NCBI RefSeq assembly: GCF_900115095.1
Contig: NZ_FOVH01000015.1
Span: 124,001-188,000, forward strand
Origin: Actinomadura madurae
GTDB taxonomy: Bacteria; Actinomycetota; Actinomycetes; Streptosporangiales; Streptosporangiaceae
Reading direction: 5' to 3'
Length of the DNA stretch: 64,000 bases
The notes under the pieces are model-generated. The model was not told the origin of the DNA. It saw only the letters and a list, made by a program, of their open reading frames with translations, and ran no database searches. Within the stretch, counting starts at the first letter, position 1. Each line of letters starts with the position of its first letter. The position numbers and the translations under genes were made by a program. Shown piece after piece: positions 15,713 through 24,199 of the stretch.

Positions 15713-15752
15713 GCCTACGACAGTACATAATCACTTACCTCCCTCGGGAGGC

Positions 15753-16973
15753 CTACGCCGGCGTCCAGGATCGGCGCCGGAGGGCCTCGCTCACGATGTG
15801 CTCGGCGATGGCGAGCGCCGACGTGGCGCCCGGGGACGGCGCGTTGCGCACGTGCACGATGTGCTCCGTTCCCGAGATGACGAAGTCGTCGACCAGGCCG
15901 CCGCGCGCGTCCATCGCCTGCGCGCGGATGCCCCGCGGCCCGCGGACGACGGCGCCGGAGGGGATGGCGGGGACGTACCTGCGCGCCTCGGCGACGAACC
16001 GCCGCGAGCTGAGGGCGGTCCGCGCCTCGCGGGCGGCCGCCGGAAGGTTGCGGGCCGCGAACCTCCAGAAGCCCGGGAACCCGAGGGCGTCGCGCACGTC
16101 CCGGGGGACGGGCCGCCGGCCCTCGTAGGACTCCCGGCCCAGCGACAGGAAGGCGTTCGGGCCGAGCATGACGGCTCCGTCGATCCGCTTGGTGAGGTGC
16201 ACTCCGAGGAACGGGTACCGGGGGTCGGGGACGGGATAGATGAGACCGTTGACGAGGTGGCGCGTGCTCGCGTCCAGCAGGAAGTAGTCGCCGTAGAACG
16301 GGACGATCCGCGGCTCGGCGGATTCCCCGGCGGCCCGCGCCAGCCGGTCGGACGCGAGGCCCGCGCACGCGATCACGAGGTCGAACTCCTCGGTGCCCCG
16401 TCCCGTCGTGAGGCGGACCGCCCGCCCGCGGTGCTCCAGCCCGGTCACCTTCTCGCCCAGCCGGACCGAACCGCCGGCCGCGCGGAAGTCCTCCGCCAGC
16501 GCGGCCGTCAGCGCCACGTAGTCGACGATCGCGGTGCGCGGCGAGTGCAGCGCCCGGATCCCGCGGGCGTGCGGCTCCAGCTCGGTGATCTCGTCGCGGC
16601 CGATCAGGCGGACCCCGGGGACGCCGTTGGCGACGGCGCGGGCGTGGACGGCGTCCAGGCGGGGCAGCTCCCGCTCGCCGAGCGCGACGACGATCTTGCC
16701 GCACTCCTCGTAGGGGACGCCGTGGTCCCGGACGGCCTCGCGCAGCAGCTCGACTCCGCGCAGGCACAGGGTGGCCTTGAGGCTCCCGGGTTCGTAGTAG
16801 AGGCCGGCGTGCACGACACCGCTGTTGTGACCGGTCTGGTGCGCGGCCAGCCGGTCCTCCTTCTCGAACAGGGTGACGTCGAAGCCGTCTACCCGCCGGG
16901 CGAGATGGCGGGCGACCGACACCCCGACGATGCCGCCGCCGACGACCGCCGCGCGCTTCCTGACCCGGCTCAC
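15753..16973 (-). CDS. lhgO: L-2-hydroxyglutarate oxidase-like FAD oxidoreductase (DAO fold)
   Basis: A 406-residue FAD enzyme of the DAO superfamily that would oxidise L-2-hydroxyglutarate to 2-oxoglutarate. The dinucleotide motif AAVVGGGIVGVSVARHLA is at the N-terminus. The family signature HQTGHNSGVVHAGLYYEPGS lies near residues 44-63, and KRIDGAVMLGPNAFLS near mid-protein. The GTG at 16973 overlaps the stop of the upstream aldehyde dehydrogenase by 4 bases, so both are one operon. Pairing with a 2-oxoglutarate-semialdehyde-type dehydrogenase suggests a shared route to 2-oxoglutarate. Confidence 0.85.
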   Translation of the reverse strand: MSRVRKRAAVVGGGIVGVSVARHLARRVDGFDVTLFEKEDRLAAHQTGHNSGVVHAGLYYEPGSLKATLCLRGVELLREAVRDHGVPYEECGKIVVALGERELPRLDAVHARAVANGVPGVRLIGRDEITELEPHARGIRALHSPRTAIVDYVALTAALAEDFRAAGGSVRLGEKVTGLEHRGRAVRLTTGRGTEEFDLVIACAGLASDRLARAAGESAEPRIVPFYGDYFLLDASTRHLVNGLIYPVPDPRYPFLGVHLTKRIDGAVMLGPNAFLSLGRESYEGRRPVPRDVRDALGFPGFWRFAARNLPAAAREARTALSSRRFVAEARRYVPAIPSGAVVRGPRGIRAQAMDARGGLVDDFVISGTEHIVHVRNAPSPGATSALAIAEHIVSEALRRRSWTPA

Positions 16974-18502
16974 CGCCGTCCCATCTCCAGCGCCCCGTCC
17001 ACGCGCCGCGGCACGGACCAGGGGTTGTCCGGCCGCAACGGCGGAGGCAGCGCCATGTCGGGCGTCCCCTGGTAGGTCACGGGGCGGGTGAACCGGTCGA
17101 GGGCCGCCGCGCCGACCGAGGTGGAGGCGGGCGCCGTGGTGGCCGGCCATGGCCCGCCGTGCTGCTGCCCCCACGCGGTGGCGACGCCGGTGGGCCACCC
17201 GTCCACCACGACCCGGCCGACCAGGGGAGTGAGCGCGTCGAGCAGCCGGGGGATGTCGGGGTCCTGCTCGCCGCCCGACATGATCGCGGCGGCCAGGGTT
17301 CCCTGGAGGCGGGGCAATACCGACAGCAGTCCTGCCATGTCCTGATACTCCACCACCAGTGCGACCGGTCCGAAGCACTCCTCAAGGAGGCGGTTTCCGG
17401 GACGCACCGCGCCGATCGGCGCGGAGAGCAGGACCGCCTCCACCGACCAGCCGCGGCCGGGACCGGCCACCCGGGCGACGACGGTCGCCCCGTCCTCGAC
17501 CAGGCCGTCCGTTCCGGCGGCGGCCGAGGCGGCGATCTGCTCGGTCAGGCACCACGCCTGCGGCGCGGAACGTTCCAGCGCACGTCCCGCGGCGGCGGCG
17601 AACCCCGATCCGGACGGCGCGAAGAGCAGCCCCGGCTTCGTGCAGAACTGGCCGGCGCCGCCGGTGAACGCGCGGACGAACCCGGCGGCGACCTCGGCGG
17701 TGCCCGCGGCGCCGGCGGGGGTGAGGACGACCGGGTTCACCGTGCCCATCTCGGCGAACACGGGGATCACGACGTCGCGCTCGTTGGCGAGCCGCCAGAG
17801 GTGCTGGCCCCCTTGCTGCGACCCGGTGAACGCCACCGCGGCCGTGTGGGGCGATTGCACCAGCATGGCGCCCGAGTCGAAGCCGGTGACGAGCGCGAAG
17901 GCGCCGTCCGGCGCACCGGCCCGCTCCAGGGCGCTCAGGGCGAGGTCGGCGAGCCGCGCGCTGAGCGCGGGGTGTGCCGGATGGCCCTTCACCACGACGG
18001 GGCACCCGGCCGCGAGGGCGGAGGCGGTGTCGTTGCCCAGGACGCCGAAGGCCAGCGGGAAGTTGCTGGCACCGAAGACCGCGACGGGGCCGAGCGGGAC
18101 CCGCACGCGGGCCAGGCTCGGCCGGGCCGGTGTCGCGCGGTCGATCGTCACTCCGAGGTAGGAGCCCTCGACGGCGGCATCACCGTAGAACCGCAGCTGG
18201 TCCGCGGTGCGCGCCAGCTCCGCGGCGAGGCGGGTCTCGCCCAGCGCCGTCTCCCGGTCGGCGAGCGCGATCAGGTCGGCGGCGGCGTCCGGTTCCTCCA
18301 GGGCGTCCGCGATCGCTCGCAGCCAGCGGGCGCGAGTGGCCGGGCTCGACGCGCCGACGGCACGTGAGGCCGCACTCGCGGCGCCGAGCGCGGCTTCCAC
18401 CCCATCGGGCGGCGTCACCGCGACCGTGCAGGTCACGCGGCCCGTCCGGGGATTCTGCCCACGCTCGACCTTCTGCGCCGGAGGTCTTGTGATGTTCACC
18501 AT
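16970..18502 (-). CDS. Aldehyde dehydrogenase (NADP+), 2,5-dioxovalerate (alpha-ketoglutarate semialdehyde) dehydrogenase type
   Basis: About 510 residues, the usual length for this ALDH subgroup. Cofactor-site strand VAVFGASNFPLAFG is near residue 140 and VVVKGHPAHP near 165. The general base glutamate is in FAEMGTVNPVV near 255. The catalytic cysteine is in GAGQFCTKPGLL near 290. The substitution pattern (AFG..N.. and QFCTKPG) matches ketoglutarate-semialdehyde dehydrogenases of sugar-acid and hydroxyproline breakdown. ATG 18502 (MVNITRPP) is chosen; no strong ribosome-binding site is visible. It is divergent from the XRE-cupin regulator across 56 bases with candidate operators. Confidence 0.88.
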   Translation of the reverse strand: MVNITRPPAQKVERGQNPRTGRVTCTVAVTPPDGVEAALGAASAASRAVGASSPATRARWLRAIADALEEPDAAADLIALADRETALGETRLAAELARTADQLRFYGDAAVEGSYLGVTIDRATPARPSLARVRVPLGPVAVFGASNFPLAFGVLGNDTASALAAGCPVVVKGHPAHPALSARLADLALSALERAGAPDGAFALVTGFDSGAMLVQSPHTAAVAFTGSQQGGQHLWRLANERDVVIPVFAEMGTVNPVVLTPAGAAGTAEVAAGFVRAFTGGAGQFCTKPGLLFAPSGSGFAAAAGRALERSAPQAWCLTEQIAASAAAGTDGLVEDGATVVARVAGPGRGWSVEAVLLSAPIGAVRPGNRLLEECFGPVALVVEYQDMAGLLSVLPRLQGTLAAAIMSGGEQDPDIPRLLDALTPLVGRVVVDGWPTGVATAWGQQHGGPWPATTAPASTSVGAAALDRFTRPVTYQGTPDMALPPPLRPDNPWSVPRRVDGALEMGRR

Positions 18503-18536
18503 GCTGTCGTAACGTACAGCCCCACTGCACACGTGT
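18503..18536. promoter_or_regulatory. Candidate operators between the ALDH and XRE-cupin genes
   Basis: Two dyads lie in the 56-base divergent gap. The first is GCTGT (18503-18507) and ACAGC (18516-18520) with an 8-base spacer. The second is the perfect palindrome ACACGTGT (18529-18536). The XRE-cupin protein encoded next to them is the likely binder, controlling both directions. Position and symmetry are the only evidence. Confidence 0.35.
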
Positions 18537-18558
18537 CCAGTGAGAGTGAAGGAGCCCG

Positions 18559-19221
18559 ATGTCCGTCGAGAACGTCGCCGACGACCAGGACGGCCGGCAC
18601 CAGGTGGGTGCCCGCCTGCAGGCCTTCCGGGAGGCGCGCCGCCTGTCCGTCAGGAAGACCGCGCTCGCCGCCGGCGTCAGCCCCAGCTTCGTGAGCCAGC
18701 TCGAACGGGGGAAGAGCAACGCCAGCGTCGCCGTCCTCCAGAAGCTGTGCGACGTGCTCGACATCCACGTGTCGGACCTCTTCGCCTCCACCGACCCCGC
18801 CGTCAAGCCGGTGCGGATGGCGACGCGCGAACCGCTCGTCACCCGCGAGGGCATCACGAAGTACCTGATCACACCGTCGAGCCACAGCCCTCTCGCGCTG
18901 TACGACGCCACGTTCGACCCGGCGGCCAACACGGGCGACCCCTACTCGCACGCCGGGCTCATCGAGACGGTCGTCGTCCTCCACCACGAGGTCACCATCC
19001 AGCTCGGAGACGACCCCTACATCCTCAAGGCCGGCGACAGCATCTCCTACGTCTCGGAGACCCCCCACCGGATCTCCAACCACACCAGCGAGCGCTCGCG
19101 CATCCACTGGCTGTGCGCGCCCGTTCTCGCCGCCGGCGACCGCAACGAGGCGGCCCGGGACGCGGCCCCACGTCGCTCCGGCGACGGATCCGCCACCCTC
19201 GGAAAGGAACAGCCGTCATGA
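18559..19221 (+). CDS. XRE family regulator with C-terminal cupin sensor
   Basis: A 220-residue regulator. The helix-turn-helix XRE domain occupies about residues 16-72 (VGARLQAFREARRLSVRKTA and SPSFVSQLERGKSNAS). A cupin_2 ligand-binding domain follows at about 115-190, including ILKAGDSISYVSETPHRISN. This HTH-cupin layout is typical of regulators of amino-acid and amine catabolism (PuuR-like). Its stop overlaps the next ATG by 4 bases, so it is co-transcribed with the MHS transporter. It probably also controls the divergent dehydrogenase. Confidence 0.9.
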   Translation: MSVENVADDQDGRHQVGARLQAFREARRLSVRKTALAAGVSPSFVSQLERGKSNASVAVLQKLCDVLDIHVSDLFASTDPAVKPVRMATREPLVTREGITKYLITPSSHSPLALYDATFDPAANTGDPYSHAGLIETVVVLHHEVTIQLGDDPYILKAGDSISYVSETPHRISNHTSERSRIHWLCAPVLAAGDRNEAARDAAPRRSGDGSATLGKEQPS

Positions 19222-20594
19222 CCACAGACGAGACCCGCGCGGACGGACCCGCCGCCGTGCCGGCGGAACAGGACACCGGCCACGCGCGCAAGGGGGAGAC
19301 GACGCGCGTCCTCTCCGCGACCAGCATCGGCAACTTCCTGGAGTGGTACGACTTCGCGATCTACGGCTTCCTGGCGCCCCAGATCGGGGCGGCCTTCTTC
19401 GCCAGCGGCGACCAGGTCACGGACCTGCTCGGCACCTTCGCGGTGCTGGGGGTCGCGTTCGTCTCCCGGCCCTTCGGCGGCGTCCTGTTCGGCCACTTCG
19501 GCGACCGGCTGGGCCGCCGGGGCACGCTCTCCGCGATCATCCTGCTGATGACCGTGGCGACCGCCGCCGTCGGGCTGCTGCCCACGCAGGCCTCGGTCGG
19601 CCTGTGGGCGCCGGCGCTGCTGGTGGTGTGCCGGCTCGCGCAGGGCCTGTCCGCCGGCGCCGAGTTCAACGGCGCCGCGACGTTCGTCGTCGAGCACGCG
19701 CCGCTCCGGCGCCGCGGCCTCTACGCGAGCTCGATCATCTCCACCGTCGGGCTGGGCATCGCCTGCGCCGCCGGCGCCGGCGTCCTCCTCAACGCGGTCC
19801 TCAGCGAGGGCGCCATGGACGCCTGGGGGTGGCGGGTGCCCTTCCTGATCTCGCTGCCGCTGGGGCTGTCGGGCCTCTACATGAGACTGCGGCTGAGCGA
19901 GACCAGGGCGTTCAAGCGCGCCGAGGAGTCGAACCAGATCAGCCGGATGCCGGTCTTCGAGGCGCTCCGCACCCACTGGAAGGCCGCGACGATCCTCTTC
20001 TTCGCCGCCGCGGCGAACGGCGTGAACTACTACATGATGCTCTCCTACATCCCCAACCACCTGCAGGTGCACGTCGGCCTGTCGGGCAGCGCGGCGCTCG
20101 GCACGGCGGCCGCCGCCGAACTGGTGCTCGCCGCGTTCGCCCCGGTCGTGGGCATCTACCTCTACCGGGTCGGCCCGCCGCGCGTGCTGCTGGCCGGCAT
20201 GGCCGGGTTCCTGCTGATGAACATCCCGGCGTTCATGCTCTTCGAGTTCGGCACCTGGACGGCCGCCCTGGTCGGCCAGTCGCTGCTGGCGCTGTGCGAG
20301 GGCATGCTGGTGGTCGCCTACACGCTCATCCAGGTCGAGCTGTTCCCCGCCCGGGTCCGGTTCAGCGGCTCGGCCGTCGCGTACGGCCTCGCCTACGTCG
20401 TGTTCGCCGGGACGGCCGCGTTCGTCGCCACGTTCCTCGTCGACAGGTCCGGCACCCCCTACGCGGCGCCGGTGTACGCCATGGTCGTCACGCTGGTCGC
20501 GATCGGCGTCGTCGCGGCATGGCTCCCCCGGGAGTACCGCGCCGCGCGGCTTCGCGACGGCGCGTCCCTCACCGCTCCGGAGGCACTCCGATGA
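19218..20594 (+). CDS. MFS transporter, metabolite:H+ symporter (MHS) family
   Basis: A 458-residue inner-membrane symporter with 12 predicted helices. The MHS signature TSIGNFLEWYDFAIYGFLAP lies near residues 37-56. The loop 2-3 motif FGHFGDRLGRRGTL is near 96-109, and RLAQGLSAGAEFNGAATF near 138-155. The MHS family includes ProP-like proline/betaine and dicarboxylate carriers. It lies between the XRE-cupin regulator and an amidohydrolase with 4-base overlaps on both sides, so it likely imports the operon's substrate, possibly a zwitterionic or N-methylated compound. Confidence 0.9.
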   Translation: MTTDETRADGPAAVPAEQDTGHARKGETTRVLSATSIGNFLEWYDFAIYGFLAPQIGAAFFASGDQVTDLLGTFAVLGVAFVSRPFGGVLFGHFGDRLGRRGTLSAIILLMTVATAAVGLLPTQASVGLWAPALLVVCRLAQGLSAGAEFNGAATFVVEHAPLRRRGLYASSIISTVGLGIACAAGAGVLLNAVLSEGAMDAWGWRVPFLISLPLGLSGLYMRLRLSETRAFKRAEESNQISRMPVFEALRTHWKAATILFFAAAANGVNYYMMLSYIPNHLQVHVGLSGSAALGTAAAAELVLAAFAPVVGIYLYRVGPPRVLLAGMAGFLLMNIPAFMLFEFGTWTAALVGQSLLALCEGMLVVAYTLIQVELFPARVRFSGSAVAYGLAYVVFAGTAAFVATFLVDRSGTPYAAPVYAMVVTLVAIGVVAAWLPREYRAARLRDGASLTAPEALR

Positions 20595-21796
20595 CGGCGA
20601 TCCCGGTGAACGGCGGGCGAGGCGTCACCCTCCGGGCGGCACGAGCCTTCGACGGCGTCCACGTCCTCGACGGGCCCGTGGCCGTCACCGTCGAGGACGG
20701 CATGATCGTGAGCGTCGAGACCGGGCCGGGCGCGGCGGCGCGGCCGGCCGACGTCGACCTCGGCGACTGCACGCTGCTGCCGGGGCTCATCGACACCCAC
20801 ACGCATCTGGTGTGGGACGCCTCCGCGGCTCCCCAGGACCGGGTCGCGCTGGACGCGCCGGAGCGGACGGTCCTGCGCGCCGCCGCCCACGCCATGCGGC
20901 ACCTGCGGGCGGGCGAGACCACCGTCCGGGACCTGGGCGCGACCGGCGCCCTCTCCGTGCCGCTGGCCCAGGCCATCGCGGACGGGGACGTGCCGGGGCC
21001 GCGCGTCGTCCCCGCCGGCCGCGCGATCGCCATGACCGGTGGGCACGGCTGGTCCCTCTGCCACGAGGCCGACGGCCCGGACGCGGTGCGCGCCGCCGTC
21101 CGGTCCGAGATCAAGGGCGGTGCCCGCGCCATCAAGCTCATCGCGTCCGGCGGGGTGTACGGGGAGCACGAGCGGCCCGAGGAGCCCCAGCTGTCGCGCG
21201 CCGAGGTGGAGGTCGCCGTCGAGGAGGCGCACAAGGCGGGGTGCCGCGTGGCGGCGCACGCCTACTCGCCCGAGGTGATCGGCATGCTGCTCGACGTGGG
21301 CGTCGACAGCATCGAGCACGGATCGCTGCTGGACGCGCCCACCGCGGAGCGGATGCGGGAGCAGGGGGTCGCCCTCGTCCCGACGCTGTGCGTCTTCGAC
21401 GCGATCCACGGCGCCTACGCGGACCGGCCCGGCTCGCCCATCGCGGCCAAGGCCGCGGAGATCCGGTCGAAGGCGCTGGCGGCCTGCCGCGTCGCCGCCG
21501 AGAACGGCGTCACGATCGCGGTGGGCACCGACTCCGGCGCCCCGGGGAACCCGCACGGATCCGTGGCCCAGGAGATGCGGCTGATGGTCGAGGCCGGCCT
21601 GTCACCGGCCGAGGCCCTGCACGCGGCGACGGGCGCCGCCGCCGAGGTGGTCGGGCTCGCCGGCACCGCCGGCCGGCTGGCCAAGGGACGTCCCGCCGAC
21701 CTCGTGGCCTACCGGGGCGACCCGGCGGCGGAGGTCGACGCCGTCCGCGACGTGGCGCTGGTGATGCTCGGCGGACGGGTCGTCGACGATGCGTGA
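20591..21796 (+). CDS. Metal-dependent amidohydrolase (imidazolonepropionase/Xaa-Pro dipeptidase-like)
   Basis: A 401-residue amidohydrolase-superfamily enzyme. The N-terminal metal motif is LLPGLIDTHTHLVW (His-x-His, about residues 60-73). The bridging residue region is GARAIKLIASGGVYG (Lys, about 177-191). Further ligands are VAAHAYSPE (His, about 218-226), SIEHGSLLDAP (His, about 238-248) and GTDSGAPGNPHG (Asp, about 312-323). This set matches the prolidase-like branch that hydrolyses N-acyl or cyclic imide bonds. It is coupled by a 4-base overlap to the MHS transporter and precedes an FAD amine oxidase. Confidence 0.88.
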   Translation: MTAIPVNGGRGVTLRAARAFDGVHVLDGPVAVTVEDGMIVSVETGPGAAARPADVDLGDCTLLPGLIDTHTHLVWDASAAPQDRVALDAPERTVLRAAAHAMRHLRAGETTVRDLGATGALSVPLAQAIADGDVPGPRVVPAGRAIAMTGGHGWSLCHEADGPDAVRAAVRSEIKGGARAIKLIASGGVYGEHERPEEPQLSRAEVEVAVEEAHKAGCRVAAHAYSPEVIGMLLDVGVDSIEHGSLLDAPTAERMREQGVALVPTLCVFDAIHGAYADRPGSPIAAKAAEIRSKALAACRVAAENGVTIAVGTDSGAPGNPHGSVAQEMRLMVEAGLSPAEALHAATGAAAEVVGLAGTAGRLAKGRPADLVAYRGDPAAEVDAVRDVALVMLGGRVVDDA

Positions 21797-21816
21797 CCTT
21801 CGAGAAGGGCGTGGAC

Positions 21817-22950
21817 ATGGACGCTGAGGTCGCGGTGATCGGCGTCGGGACGATGGGGAGCATGGCCATGTGGCGGCTCGCCGAGCGGGGCGTGGAGGCC
21901 ATCGGGTTCGAGCGGTACGCGCCCGGGCACGACCTGGGCGCCGCCGGCGGGAACACCCGGCTGTTCCGCCTCGCCTACATGGAGGGCGCCCATTACGTCC
22001 CGCTGCTGAAGCAGGCCCTCGGGTTGTGGGGGGAGCTGTCGGAGGTGTCGGCGACCAACCTTCTGGTCCAGTGCGGCGGCCTGAACATCGGCCGCCGCGA
22101 GGACCCGTCGATGCGGCAGGTCGCCGAGTCGGCGAGGGTGCACGGTCTGAAGCTGCTGCCTCTCGGGCGGGCGGAGATGGCCGACAGGTACCCCCAGCAC
22201 GTCCTGGCCGAGGACGATATGGCCTACTTCGATCCCGAGGCGGGATTCCTCCGGAGCGAGCAGGCGGTGGTCGCGGCGGCGGACCGGGCGGAGTCGCTGG
22301 GCGCGCGGATCCTCCGCCGCCACCGGGTGGAGCGCGTCGAGCCGCGGCGCGACGGCGTCGTGATCGAGGCGGCGGGATCGACCTGGAAGGTCCGCACCGC
22401 GATCCTCGCCATGGGCTCGTGGGCTCCGTCTTGGTTGCCGCCGGAGCTGGCACGCCACCTGCGTCCGAAAAGGGTCCTGCTGTCCTGGTTCGCTCCGGCG
22501 TACGTCCAGGACTTCGAGCCCGAGGTGTTCCCCGTCTTCACCCGCCAGAGCGGGGGCGACTTCCTCTACGGCGCTCCGACCGCGGATCACGCGTCCGTGA
22601 AGGTGTGCGGGATCAGGCCGTCGGACATCGACGATCCGGACACCTTCGAACGGCGCCACGACCCGGACGAGCTCACGAGCATGGCGGAGTTGCTGACCAG
22701 CCACGTGACGGGCCTGCATCCGTACCCGGTGAGGTCCGCAGGCTTCACCGACCTCTACTCCAGTGACGGCCACGGCATCACCGGTCGCCACCCGCGGCTC
22801 CCGAACGTCGTGCTCGCCGGAGGCTACTCCGGACGCGGCTTCAAGCTCGCCCCGGCCGTCGGGGACGCCGTCGCGCGCCTCGCCACCGGCGAGACCGTCC
22901 CGGACATCGCGTTCATGGCGCCCGACCGGTTCGCCGGGGGCCGGCGGTGA
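21817..22950 (+). CDS. FAD-dependent N-methyl amino acid oxidase-like protein (SolA/monomeric sarcosine oxidase family)
   Basis: A 377-residue DAO-fold flavoenzyme. The FAD motif VAVIGVGTMGSMAMWRLAERG is at the N-terminus, followed by ERYAPGHDLGAAGGNTRLFR, a hallmark of the SolA/MSOX group. The C-terminal FAD segment is NVVLAGGYSGRGFKLAPAVG. Monomeric sarcosine oxidases hold FAD covalently through a Cys before the C-terminal glycine turn. Here that stretch reads SSDGHGITGRHPRLP with no Cys, so FAD may be non-covalent, as in some amine dehydrogenases. ATG 21817 is used; GTG 21811 is possible. It oxidises an amine or N-methyl amino acid by inference. Confidence 0.87.
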   Translation: MDAEVAVIGVGTMGSMAMWRLAERGVEAIGFERYAPGHDLGAAGGNTRLFRLAYMEGAHYVPLLKQALGLWGELSEVSATNLLVQCGGLNIGRREDPSMRQVAESARVHGLKLLPLGRAEMADRYPQHVLAEDDMAYFDPEAGFLRSEQAVVAAADRAESLGARILRRHRVERVEPRRDGVVIEAAGSTWKVRTAILAMGSWAPSWLPPELARHLRPKRVLLSWFAPAYVQDFEPEVFPVFTRQSGGDFLYGAPTADHASVKVCGIRPSDIDDPDTFERRHDPDELTSMAELLTSHVTGLHPYPVRSAGFTDLYSSDGHGITGRHPRLPNVVLAGGYSGRGFKLAPAVGDAVARLATGETVPDIAFMAPDRFAGGRR

Positions 22951-23436
22951 CCGACGCGACCGGAGAGATCGCCCGGTTCGTCGCCGCGACGCGATTCCAG
23001 GACCTCGACACCGCCACCGTCGAGCACCTGAAACGGCTCGTCCTGGACGGGATCGCCAATGCCGTGGGCGGCCTGCGGACGGCGGCGTCCCGGATCCAGG
23101 ACGGCGCCGTCACCGGTCTCGGCTCCGAGCGGGTCGCCCGCGTCCTCGGATCGGGCGAGCGCGCCTCGCTGCTGGCCGCCACCTACATGAACGCGGCGTG
23201 CGCGAACGCGCTCGACTTCGACGACACCTACAGGACCTTCCTCCATCCCGGGGCCACGGCCATCGCACCGTCGCTGGCACTGGGGGAGAAGCTGTCGGCC
23301 CACGGACGCGACGTCCTGGCGGCGGTGGCGGTCGGGTACGAGGTTCCGATCCGGGTGGCCGAGGCCGCCTTCCCGAGTCCGGAACGGCTCGGCGAGGTCT
23401 GGGGGTTCGCGCCCTGGCAGACCCTGGGGTCCGCAG
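22947..23436 (+). pseudogene. MmgE/PrpD family gene, 5' third only
   Basis: MmgE/PrpD proteins (2-methylcitrate dehydratase and relatives) are normally about 450 residues. Here about 163 residues are recognisable: ATRFQDLDTATVEHLKRLVL, then ACANALDFDDTYRTFLHPGA, then VAVGYEVPIRVAEA and APWQTLGSAG. At about 23430-23440 the match stops and sequence of a DUF2637 protein begins in another frame. The open frame runs on to 23528 without meaning. The start overlaps the SolA-like gene by 4 bases, so this was the last gene of the operon before mobile DNA removed its 3' end. Confidence 0.8.
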
Positions 23437-23925
23437 GCTGCTGCCATGGACGCTGCTGGTGCTGGGCAGCGCCGCGAGCCTGGCGGCCAACGTCGCCGTC
23501 GCCGAGCCTTCCCTGGTCGGACGGCTGATTGCCGCCTGGCCGAGATGTGCTCTGATCGGTGCGTATGAGCCTCTTGATGCGCCAGGTCAGGAGCGGTTCG
23601 CAGCGGAAGAGGTTGGTTCATACGAAGCTCTTACGACCCAAGGGAATTCTCCGGACGGTTTCTACGACGCTCAGACGAGTGGCGCTGCAAACTTTCTACG
23701 GGGCGCAGAAAAGTTCCCAGCGGGTGAGGATTCCGGAGAAGCGAAAGGGGCCTTCCGCGACACGGCCGGCCGGTCTCGGGGCTGCAACGCCAGGCATGAC
23801 AGTGGGCGCTGGCCAACCGCACAGCGGCGTGGGATCTTCCTTCGGAAAAGACGCTCGCGGAGCGTTTCGGGCGCCGCGAACGTTGGGGCGACTGGTCAAA
23901 CAGGCCGGAGCAACCGGCCGCCTTG
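23437..23925 (+). pseudogene. Decayed DUF2637 (SpdA-like) gene of an actinomycete integrative element
   Basis: In the first frame LLPWTLLVLGSAASLAANVA and EPSLVGRLIAAWP are typical of the transmembrane segment of DUF2637 proteins carried by conjugative/integrative elements. One extra base then shifts the frame, after which LLMRQVRSGS continues the domain. Further down LPSEKTLAERFGRRERWG and, after another shift, RLVKQAGATGRL resemble the C-terminal helix-turn-helix of the same proteins. At least two frameshifts and missing middle sequence make this a pseudogene. It marks the left border of the island. Confidence 0.7.
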
Positions 23926-24199
23926 ATCCCATAGCCAGCCCATAGCCACATCGAGCCGATCGGTGCCACCTGCAAACCGCCTCCCCGGGCACCTGGTGAA
24001 TCGCGGCCGATCCGCGCGAGGGATGCCGTCGCGTCCGGCACCGGGCCGCCGGTGCCGGACGGCTCCAGGCCATTCCGGCCACGTTGGCCGAGGCCCAATC
24101 ACCCATTAAAATGAATTTCCGCCGCCCAGATCCCCGACAGAGTCCACCAGCGAGCACGGTTCGGCGGGCGCGATGTGGATGGGACCTACGTGCTTGAGA
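23926..24199. other. Intergenic stretch at the left end of the island
   Basis: No coding frame with convincing codon pattern is seen here. The stretch contains an AT-rich patch near 24105-24120 and turns from the degraded element sequence to the tail of the ABC permease gene. No clear terminator hairpin follows the permease. Confidence 0.5.
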
